NCBI GenBank assembly: GCA_008690995.1
Contig: VRMN01000001.1
Location: 2,914,001 to 2,978,000, forward strand
DNA from: Porphyridium purpureum
Taxonomy: Eukaryota; Rhodophyta; Bangiophyceae; Porphyridiales; Porphyridiaceae
Direction of reading: 5' to 3'
Length of the DNA: 64,000 bases
The notes beneath the pieces are model-generated. The model saw only the letters and a program-made list of their open reading frames with translations. It was not told where the DNA came from and made no database searches. The position numbers and the translations under genes are program-made. Shown here one piece after another: positions 9,920 through 20,400 of this stretch (position 1 is its first letter; every line of letters begins with the position of its first letter).

Positions 9920-11518
9920 ATGTTTGAGTCCATGCGCGTGGCCGAGCGTCTGCTCAAAATCGCGCAGAGCGACCCGTGTCATAGCTGGCTGTTCGGGGAA
10001 GAGATTGGCGCGTGGCTCTCGGAGCGTGTTTTGGGGCACACCGTGGGGAGCAGCACCAGCAGCGATATTTCTCGGGCTGGCGATTGGGACCGTGACATAG
10101 TGCGCAACGCTTCGCGCTTGAGCCATGTCCCCACGCAAGAAGAAGTCAACGCCGCGGTCATTGTGGACGCCAACATGTCCTCGCTGCAAGCGGATGTGTG
10201 CGCTACTTACCTTCCACAGGGTCAAACCGACCGTTTCGTCATGGGCACAATGCTAACGAACGCGTGCGCCATTCCACTAAAGCCGGGCGTCTCGGCGTGG
10301 CCGGCATACCGTTTCGTGGGCTTTCGCATGCGAAACGGTTTCGGATTTCTGGCCGTTGGTCACGACTCAGACGGGATACCGATTTTGATGCTCAGTCGCT
10401 CATTTTACTCAGGCAGGATCATCATGGACCAATTTCACAACCTTCGCGTGGAAGGAGATTCACGGGTCATGTTCGATATTCACGTGTGCATACAGAGTCT
10501 TGATGTCTCCCGTCAGATCGACCGCGTCCGCAATGGCAACGCGCAACCGAATGAGTCAGAAGCGTTTTCATCGTTGGCAGCGCCGCCGCGCTCAGCAGAG
10601 CAACTCGTCAAGACGTTCCGGGACTTTCTGGAGGGTTCGACCGCACAAGCGCTCTCCGACATTGATTTGGCAGGCGCTTTGAGCTGGGAGACGTGGGCAT
10701 GCCTCACAATTGCGGCTCGCAACTATACCTCGTTGGTGAACCCATCAATTGGATTGACCATTCGTACGGGACTTAACCGATGCTTGGGATCCCGTGAAGG
10801 CATGGTCACTTCAGGGGCTATGTTTGGGCGCCATTACCGAAACCTCGGGAAGCTCAACGCCATGTTTTTCGACCGAGTCAGTACCGCATCGGCACCACGG
10901 CGCAGCGTGCCGCTAGACTTGTATTCGATCCTCGGACTGAGTCACGCATTCCCGGAAAGCGCCGCAAGCAGTGATTCTCGGCATGAACGCTCGCTGGAGC
11001 AGTTGATGAGTATCTTGTATCCAACGGGAAACCTGCATGGCAATGCCGGTTCAAAATTCAATCTGCAGGACTACTCTGCCGACGATGGTAATAGAACGTT
11101 GGCAAACGCCTCGATGTGCTTCAAAAGTGGCGAAATGGTGTGCGTCAAGTGCGGGAGTTCCTTTTCACTTCTTGCTGAGCTTCGAAAACATATACGGACA
11201 GTGCATCATCATGGAAGGTCATATCCATGTAAACACTGCGGAAGGGTTTTTGCGCAGTCGTCTCATCTGATAACACATGTCAGGACGGTACACGAGCACA
11301 GAGCCGATTATGAATGCGAGTCATGCCATAGAAAATTTGCGGTGCGCAGTAATTTGAACAAACACGTCAAACGGATGCAAGGCCGATGTGCGAGCCGCGT
11401 GCCGCAGCCAATCAGCGACTTTCCGGCACCAGAAGTGGTGGACCGTCAGATTGTGTATCGATCGGATATTGGCAGTACCGGAAAGAACAACACTACCAAG
11501 GACGAGGCGACTGGGTGA
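9920..11518 (+). CDS. C2H2 zinc-finger protein with unrecognised N-terminal region
   Basis: A probable DNA-binding nuclear protein of 532 residues. Three fingers lie near the C-terminus (about residues 407-483): CVKCGSSFSLLAELRKHIRTVH, CKHC...HVRTVH and CESCHRKF...KHVKRMQGRC. The first two are standard C2H2 with His-x4-His spacing. The third has His-x7-Cys in place of His-x3-5-His and may be structural or degenerate. The first 390 residues contain mixed helix/strand-like sequence with no motif I know; residues 90-200 look globular. The role as a transcription factor is inferred from the fingers only. Confidence 0.8.
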   Translation: MFESMRVAERLLKIAQSDPCHSWLFGEEIGAWLSERVLGHTVGSSTSSDISRAGDWDRDIVRNASRLSHVPTQEEVNAAVIVDANMSSLQADVCATYLPQGQTDRFVMGTMLTNACAIPLKPGVSAWPAYRFVGFRMRNGFGFLAVGHDSDGIPILMLSRSFYSGRIIMDQFHNLRVEGDSRVMFDIHVCIQSLDVSRQIDRVRNGNAQPNESEAFSSLAAPPRSAEQLVKTFRDFLEGSTAQALSDIDLAGALSWETWACLTIAARNYTSLVNPSIGLTIRTGLNRCLGSREGMVTSGAMFGRHYRNLGKLNAMFFDRVSTASAPRRSVPLDLYSILGLSHAFPESAASSDSRHERSLEQLMSILYPTGNLHGNAGSKFNLQDYSADDGNRTLANASMCFKSGEMVCVKCGSSFSLLAELRKHIRTVHHHGRSYPCKHCGRVFAQSSHLITHVRTVHEHRADYECESCHRKFAVRSNLNKHVKRMQGRCASRVPQPISDFPAPEVVDRQIVYRSDIGSTGKNNTTKDEATG

Positions 11519-14412
11519 ATGGATGGCTGAGGGATTAAACCAGACCTGATCGTGCGATTGTGCATTTGGTGGGAAAGAGAACCGAAGCTGGTTTACAAAA
11601 TAGAGACGGCCGCTGAATTTTATGACATCCTTGTACACACACAGGCTAGCGACTTGCTGTCTAGGATAAATGGGTTAGGAGTTTCTTCTCCTGGAGAGCA
11701 GAATCGAAAGCGTTGCCTGCTCAGGAGCACGTTCGGGCATTTGCGCCGAAGGTAAGATTGGTGGCACGCAATGGGTGTTGTTCCGCTCAGCCCGGCCTGT
11801 CAGTCATGCATACAGGAGTTCAGTACAGATGCACCTTTAAATCTGAGCCATCCTGTTGTTGTTGTTGTTGTTGTTTTCTTTGTCTATTTTGTCCGGGAAC
11901 GAAACTGTGCGAGCAACACCCATGCGTGCATTACGCGTAAAGGGCGTGTTTTTGAATAACACTCAGCGGTGCCAAATTCACTCCGCGACGGGGGTGAAAG
12001 GAAGCGAGAGGAGCGAATGAGGCTCGATAATTGGTGCGCGATATGATCCTTACGTGGGTCACAAGCCGGCCAGTGGTTGACGAAGCATCGCTTTTCGCCC
12101 TCGTCGGATGGGGATCGTAGAGAAAGCAAGGATCAAGCAAAACGAGCTTGCTTGGACTGAATCCGGTCTCTGTTGAACTCAGTAATGTATGCTTCAGCCG
12201 TGTTTGTTTCACGAATACTTAGTCCTGAAAGATTAGGATTGCTCACATTTCGATGAGCTTCGTGGGAATAGCTAGGCCAAGGCGAAAGAAGTGGAGCTCG
12301 TCCTGTATGTATCTCACGTCGACATGCTTCACGAATGTTCCATTGACCATTGTAATCATTTTCGAAGTTCGAAAGTTGAACACGGCGGTGCGTTGTGTAT
12401 ATGATGACGACGCCCAGGCAGAAGGGTCTTGAAGGTTGTGGAACTCTTTTTGTTCTGCATGCTTAGTTTGGCGCTGTGAGAGAGTTTGGACGATGAATAA
12501 TGGGGCCAGCCTGAGAAGAGGATGCAGCAAAAACCACAGCTTTTAACACGCCAAAACTCAACAAGCAGCGAGTTTTTCAGCTGGACGGCCTTACTTTGGT
12601 CACGGAGATCACGAACGCGAGGAATATTGCTGCCGGCTTGCGTTTCTTTTCGAGCTATTCCGCGCTTGGCACAAGTCCGCTGGAGGTCAAGTTTTGATCC
12701 TTGCATTCCATGAAGAAGATGGCTCCTCCGCACAGCTTGCAGGTGTTGCAGGGCGTGCTCGAAAACTAGTGTGGAAGTTGAGAATGAGAACGAGTATGAT
12801 GAGGTGAACGAAAGTACCAAAGTCGTTACGAAACGAAAGCCTGATGGCGCGGCTTCGCAAGACAGCGGGTGAGCACAAACTGCGCCTTATAACTTCATGT
12901 CTAGGAGTAAAATTCGGCGACTCGAGTTCTGTGTTAGATACTCAGATGTGAGCCCATTCGGACAGCTCGCTTTTCAAGGAGAATGCATAGCAAAATTCTA
13001 GCCGTACATGTATCGCCGCGCAGTCAGTGCACGCACTTGTGCAATGGCTCGACACAGAGAAGCGGAGACATGCGCCCGGCTGGTCTGCAAATCTACAAGT
13101 CGATCCACATTTACGTGGGCAGATCTTGCTCCAAGCCATTCACATGCAACGGTGGTGGTTCTCCACCTCTGTTCCCAGCAGCCGAACATTATCTGGATGA
13201 CATTGTGGCCCTCTCCATTCCAGGCGGAAAGGATGGACTGAGCGTCTCGCCCGTACTCTTCAGCATCCAATGAAACATGGCACTGGACTTGGTGAAGCTG
13301 GGTAGGGGAGACGATCGCCATGCAAGTCCGGCATATGCTCTTCATCCACGTGTGTCGCCGCTTGTCGGCATTACACAAAGGTGTCGCCACCAATGCGTTC
13401 CCACTCGCCCCTGGCTGCAGGTATCGGCGAGGATACATAGCACGTCATGAAGACCGGCGAACCAGCCGTCGCAGTTGGTTTGGTAACGAATGGAGCACGT
13501 AAAACGAGACAATTCGCCACTCTCGAAGAGCAGGGGGGGTTCCCCAGTCGAGCGAGGAAGAGGCAAAGAGTTAGCACTGACTACCCGGCGCATATCAATT
13601 GCAGATGGCATTTCCACATAGTTGGACACGAGTCGGCTGAGATAATTCCCTTCATATGGTCGCCGAAGCGATAAGCAAATTGCTTTTGAGTAAAACGCTC
13701 TCCAAAGCCTCCGTACCCGGTAAGGCTGGTCTAGAGCTGCGGTTCGGATGCTGGGATTCGACTGCCAAGATGATGACTCTGCGGAGGTTTCCGAATTTCC
13801 AGAGTCTGCTCGAGACCATTCCCGAGGTGGAGAATGAAGGCGACAAGAAACTCAAACCAGTGTAAAGACAAATGACGCGTCTTGCATTTCCTCTGAACGT
13901 AAGCATAGAAAGATTTAAAGCTGTGCTCAAGCCACGACGGGGCCAATTGCCAGAGCGGGCTTGCGCAAGGATGGGATTTCAAGAATGTGTATATCATTAC
14001 GGTTTGCCATTCTTGACAATGACCATGACTGCATTCTACTCGAACTAATGCGTTCCGGAAGCTGCTGTGCCGGTACCCAATGGAGTGCCAGAGGCTTGAA
14101 GATATCTTCGAGAACCTGGACGGCTTGGACGAAGTGTAAGGACTCTGACTCGTCTATTTCAACCCTTGTCTATCAGCAGACATACCGCTTCCAAATCATC
14201 CAGGCTTTCGCAATGCCGTAACGTGTCAACTCCGTCGCACAACACAACGCTCAGCTTGTGAGAAAGACAAAGGCATCGTAGTCTGGCGTCCAAGCTTGTG
14301 CGAGTCCATCCAAGACCAAAACGATCTGAAAAGGCACATGTCCTGAAAGAAAAAAAAAAGTAAAGTGTACTCCCGATTACTAATCACCCAGAAGCAAAGA
14401 TACGTCTACGCC
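11519..14412. other. 2.9-kb gene-poor stretch
   Basis: No gene is supported. Short open frames of 60-155 codons occur on both strands (for example 12356-12820 minus, 12998-13438 minus, 13656-13865 plus) without family motifs. Some of them read like ordinary protein for 30-50 residues and then stop, as expected of decayed coding sequence. GTAC cores occur at background frequency, unclustered. It may hold remnants of a gene or element, or an unrecognised non-coding RNA. Confidence 0.45.
11855..11875. repeat. GTT trinucleotide repeat
   Basis: Seven consecutive GTT units in non-coding sequence 340 bases past the zinc-finger gene. Confidence 0.85.
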
Positions 14413-17400
14413 TCAATTAAGGATCGAGTTCAAAATGGTATCATCAAACCCGTCGTTCGGGTCAGTGCGTGCCTGCTCCCGATACGACAGGCTACCCACT
14501 GATTGAAACCGTACCGAGGAGGCTGTCGAAACTGGTACACTACCGCCGCTCACGTCTGAGGCAGGCAAAGGGTAAGAACCCGGAGCTCCAAACACCGAGA
14601 ACGCCGAGCCTCCGTATCCAGTCTGATGATGCTGCGGCTGCTGTGGCTGCTGCTGTTGCTGGTACTGCTGGGCAGGAGCATGATTGTGGCTCATTAGCTG
14701 CTGTTGGTGGTGCTGTGGCAGTGGCTGCTGTTGCGGATGATGATACATCTGTGGGCTCATCGCTGCTTGGGGAATGCCCATGCCCATGCCCATACCCACG
14801 CCAAAGTGGTATGGTCCACCAAATGCATGAACTCCACCCGCGGGGCCGACAGAAGACATCTGATGCTGAAATGCCCCAGAAGAGGCCGCATGCATCGATA
14901 CATACGAGGCCTGCTGCAGGGGCGGTGCCGGCTGTCCCACGCCTTGCGGCGCCTTCCCCGCAGAAAGCGAACCAGGTGGTGCATTTCCGAAAGCGTCAAA
15001 GTGAGGAATTCCTCCACTTGCACCTGATACACCAGCAACCCCGCTGTTTGGTCCGGCCCTACTAGCACTTCCGCCGGTACCCACGCCAAACACGTCAAAG
15101 CGCGTAGATACTTGCTGTGGACCGAACGCATTTCCGCCACCCAAGGATGGCGCATGCCCGCCCAGGGCATGGCCAAAAACGCTCCCGGCAAGTGTACTAC
15201 TATCAGTGAATGCATCATCAAACATTCCAACACTACTGCCAGAGGTAGCATTGTGCGACACCCCAAGCGCGTGAGCGCTGCCATTCCTCGCGGAGGACGT
15301 ACCAGCGGCAGCAGCTCCCGCTTGCTCCCACGCAATATCCGCACCTGCAGCGCCGTACGGTATGCCCGACTGAACTTCTGCACCACGTGGAACACCGCCT
15401 CTACTGAACGCACCGGCCGGCAGCGACGACGAATTCAGTTCAGCCAACAAATTCGCACTCGCCTGAGGGTGGGAGTGCGTACGATGGCCGTGATAGCGGA
15501 TGTGACTCTCAACGCCAGTCCCGGACTCACCCACGGACGAAAGCCGTAAAATCTCGTCATCGTCATCGTCACCAAAGAAGAGAGATGCCGACGCAGGTTT
15601 TGGCGTTGGCGCCCCAACAAGAGATGTTTCCACCACCGCGTCGTGCTTGAATCCGAACAACGTATCGTCATCGAGACTGCCAAACGCGAATACCCTGTTC
15701 ACGGGTGACTGCGGTCGTTGGTGGGAAAACGCATCCTGGTTTGTACTAGACGAAGCGGCACTGGTCCCTGGAAGCGACGGCCACGCCTCTGCCTCTGTGG
15801 GCGCTGGTGTCGATCTTCGCGCTGAGTCAAGTCCAAACGTGGACGCCGTTGCGCTGCTCCCGCCCACCGGCACCCTAGCGTCCGCAGACGTCGTATTTCC
15901 AACCACTTCAGCCTTAACATGACTCTGACTTTGACCGCTCACAGAGCTATCGCTTTCCTTCGCGGCGAGCACTTGCTTGAACGAGAGGGTATTAGATTCC
16001 CACGCATTAACAACGCGTGGCGATTCGCTGACGATCAGTGTTGCAGCCACCGGGGCTGCCTTGGATGCCGGGTCTTCGTCCGGAATCTCGCCCGTGCCAC
16101 CTGTCATGTCACCAGGAATCTCGGCATTCTCGCGCATGGTGCAGGAAAAGTTTTTCTTTTCAACGCTGAGCGATGCAATACGCACGTAGACCTGCTCAAG
16201 CATCTTGACCTCATCGTTGACGTTCGAAATGAAGCCTTCGCGAATCTGTGATATGTGGACGAGTCCAGGCTTCTCACAGCCAATATCGACAAACAATCCA
16301 AACTTCGCAATACCGACCACACGGCCAAGGTAGCGCCCGCCCACCACAAGGCTTTCCAAAGGACGTTTTTCCGTATCCTCCGTCTCAAATGTGAAGCTCC
16401 CATTTTTGTAAAATTTTTTCGTGTTCGTCTCACCTGCACGAACCGCGTCTACGAGCTCACGGCGTTTCAGTGAGTCATGGTCATTTGCTTGCATAACGCG
16501 ACCGGCCTCGCTCGAAAGATGCTCAAGGTACGCCGCGTCAACGTTCGGGTCCACACCATTTAGGATATCCTCTACCCCAATGATCCGCTTTTTCAAGGCC
16601 ATCTGCGAAGATATCATCGCAGCGTGAGAGCCACCCGGCGATGACGGGGATGCCTTTGAAAGCGCGTTCGGCTGCGAACTTGATGAAAGCAAAGACATCG
16701 TTGCACTTGAGTCTCCGGTTCCAAGCCCAACCTGAAAATCTTTAACACCAACGCCGTGATTGTGTCCTGCCTGCTTTGAAATCCCACCAGCCCCGGCCTC
16801 CAATGGTACTACACTTTTGCTACCCTTGCCAGGAATAATCGACATCATACCTTTGCTCGCGGACGACACAGCCGCGGCGACAGAGGACGAAGACGAGTTT
16901 GTCGCCCTGTCTGCATTCCCAGATCTACCACCGCCAGCACCGTTGCCGCCAGTTCCAAGCTCCTGATTACCTGCCAACTTCGAGAAGGCTTCTCCTGCCA
17001 CCAGATTTGCGGCACCCAGCGGGGCTGGAGCCCCATTACGATGGCCACCTTTCACCTTTCCAATCGACCCGGCTGTTCCTAGACTTGACATGGATGAAAC
17101 TGCTGCGGCATTCTGAGTCGCACTACCATTTTTCGGATTCACCGACGCTGATATCGAAGACGATAATTCCGGCCCCTTCGTCGATAGCACGCCTTGCGAC
17201 GGCTGCCCGGATGCTGCTGCTGCCGCCGCCGCCGCCGCGTTCTCCTTGCGCTTCTTCTTCTTTTCTGCATTTGTGAGCGAACGACGCTCCAGCTCGTTTT
17301 TGCGCTCAAGCAACAAGCGCTCCTTTGTCTTCAACCACTCCTCACGCAACTTTTTGTATTTGCTGCGCAAGGCCTTCACCTCGCTCATCGCCTCACCACT

Positions 17401-20400
17401 GAAAAGCGCCGGCTGCATTTCGGCCAAGTCAAACACACCAGCAAGCGCACGGGGCGGCGCCTCGCATTGCAAGGTTGCATCCTTGAGCACAGAAAAAAAA
17501 GCGTCACGTAGGCGCTCCGCTGCCTCTTTCTGCGGATTCTTTTCAGCCCCTGCTTCCGAAATGAGCTCCTGCCATTCGAGACACACCGCTGTCGCTGCAA
17601 CCTCCGCATCTGCGAAAACTGCCTCGGCCTCTTCAGGTGTGGTTGATGGTTTGGCAAACGCTCGCCGCGCCGGGTTCGCTTCAAATTTGGTTAACGACAC
17701 AGTATGTTGCACGCGCTGCTCAAAGGCTGCAACTTTTACCCGTGACTCTTCCGCGTCGCGTGACTCATTGATCAGCTTCCGAGAATCCTTAATCGCGCGC
17801 GCAGCCGCTGCCACGGGTTTCACCCTTGACTCCGTGTGCACTTTGACCAGGGCGTCCATAGCTGCATTCAGCAGATCGCGCTGCTCCGCAGTTATCATTC
17901 CCGGCGCGGACGAAGCTACAGAGGCAGCCCGAATCTCCTCCAAAACGTGCTGCAGCTCAACGAGCCGTGCGCTTTCAAGCTCACGCGCCCGCTTTTCTGC
18001 CGCCGCCTTCTCCTCCTGCACTCGCCGCTTGCGCGAACGCATGCCCTCCACCCACATTGTCGCCATCTCGGATGGCGCCGATAGCCCCCACAAGTTCTTC
18101 GCCTGTACGCGCACCTCAAGGTCCCCATCCTCGTCCGGAATGGTCACAGCGATTTCCGCACAACGCAAATAACTAGTTGTGTTGTTGCGCACTGTAAAAA
18201 TGCTTTTCTTAGAAGCATCGCGGAAGCCGGCTTCAATCATGAACTCAGAAATTTCAAGGAGTGCACCAGAACCGGGTCCACAACCGGGCCCAGTTCCGGG
18301 TCCAGTTTCTGCTGCTGCGACGTGCAAATCTTCGGCTTCTGCCTCCGTATTCCCATGACCAGGAAGAACAGATGGAAGAGAGGGCTGTGGCGGAGACAGA
18401 TCATCCCATCCACCGCCCCAGTCAATATTCACCTTCAGCTTGCCATTGTCTCGCGAAATAATTCGCAGAGCGGGCTTGACGAGTTGCGCAGGCGCTTCTC
18501 CTTCCGTCTCCGAGCTGGATGCAGTCTCACCGTTCGAGCAGTTATCGTGCGACTGACACTCAGAGTCGTCACAAGACATAGTTGTGCCGTGCGACGACTC
18601 ATAATAATCAGGAGAGTAAGACCCATCAAGTGGACCACCGGCAGCCGAAGAGGACAAAGTCGAAGCGACCGCCTGCGAGTGGCCACCGCTGCTGGTGTTA
18701 CTCAGGTGGTGATGGTGATGCACTTGCGAAGCAGGCGCATGCTTTCCCGACGCGTGGCCATGCGCCTGGCTTTGAGCCGTCACGTGAGCCGAAGGGGAAG
18801 AAATGGTCCCTGCTCCACTGCTGCTGCTGTGCGGAGTTCCCGCATGCCCATGGCCGTGGTTGTGACTGTGGCTTGCTGATGACCGCGCCGGAAGGTTCGT
18901 TTCGTGCAGTAAGTGCTTGACGTCTAGGCGTTGCTGTCTCGCAGACTGAAGCTCAGCCGCTTTTCTGCCCGCTCCTCGCTTGTTGCCGCTCGAGTGGGCT
19001 GGTGTCGCAGCTGTTGAAGGCAAGGACGTCGACCCCGCTAGCGCCCGCTCTCCGGAGACGCCTACCCCAGCACTCTTTGAAGACGTCAGTGGCAGTTTGG
19101 CGCCGCCAGCAGTCGAATCAGAGTCTCTCCCGGACACACTCAAGGCATTCGCGCCCCAAGTTGTCCCGTTACCTGCCTCAAAGGACCTGCCCTGCTGTCC
19201 TGGTCCTACGCTCCGAGCTGCCGTCGCATCATGCACGTGGTTGTAGCCATGATTTGGCTGCAGCGTGTGCTTGTGCTGCCCGCCGGTGTCGCGGCCATTG
19301 CCGTTGTACTGATGAACACCATGGACTTGTCCACTTTCACGAACATGCGGCATCGGGCTCGCCAAGTTGGGCACAGACGCCGCAGCATTGTAATTCGAGT
19401 TTCCGCTGCTGGCGTGGTTGCTGTGACCTCCAGGCGCGTGGGCGTGGTGCTGCCCTTGCGCGAGAGCAGCGTCAGGTGCATCACAACTACCATTTCCGCT
19501 GCTGATCGTATCACGTCCAGTCAACGTCGATGTGCTTCCTGCTGCTGCTCCACTGACGGTTCCGCTCAGTGAGGCTCCGCCAGTGCTGATGTTTCCACTG
19601 CTGCTTCGCGGAGACAGAATGTCTCGCGCGGTGTGCAAAAACTTGGAGTGTATCTGCAACGCTTCAAACCCATCCAGCATGCCGTGAAGCTGTGAAAGCG
19701 ACGCAAAAACGGGCGCGTCATGTGCAACCACAAAGTCCGCAGGTCTAAAGGCCGGAATGGTGGCATTTTGGTTGGTGTCACACGCAAGGCGGATGGCTGC
19801 GCGGTATGCAAGGGAAAGCATACGTCGCAACTCTACCTCACAGGCGTTGAGTTCGAGCTCCACGTTCTGTATCTGTTCCTGAATACTGACGCGCATCGCC
19901 TGGCACCGCTCTACCTTGACGCACTCATCATCCAGCCAGCCACTCAGCTTGCACGCCAATGCGCGCTCCTCGACGAATGGAAGCATAATTACATGTCCTG
20001 CCCCGACAATTGACCCTGGCGTTGCTAATCCTGCCGAAATAAGTGGCTTGTGCACATGGTCCGCGGAGGCTGTCATGCCTTCACCGCCAGACGATGGTGC
20101 GTTCATTTCGGTCTCCGACTCTGCTTCCAGATGTCCCCTGGCGCCATCTGTTGGCAAGCCAGTGGCCGCGGCCGTCACAGCGTCGCCTTGTTTGCGATGA
20201 CTTTGGTTTTGCTGCTGCACAAGCGTCTGAAATTCTGAAAACTCCGCAACTCCCTTGCTCAGCTGCTTTTTTCTCAGAATGAGGCGTTCCTCCAACTCCT
20301 TCACCTGCACCTGCTTGTTCTCCTGGGCGGCTTTTGCATGGATTCTCCGGAACACTTCTGCCTTGCGCGCCTTGTCTTGCTCCTGTAGAATATCAACAGC

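Noticed and set aside
9325-9957. 160-codon frames on both strands before the zinc-finger gene
   Set aside because: Arg-rich composition, no motif, and the minus-strand frame overlaps the start of the zinc-finger gene.
17246-18172. 308-codon plus-strand frame inside the giant gene
   Set aside because: Antisense to a long charged helix; Ser/Arg-rich mirror composition typical of a shadow.
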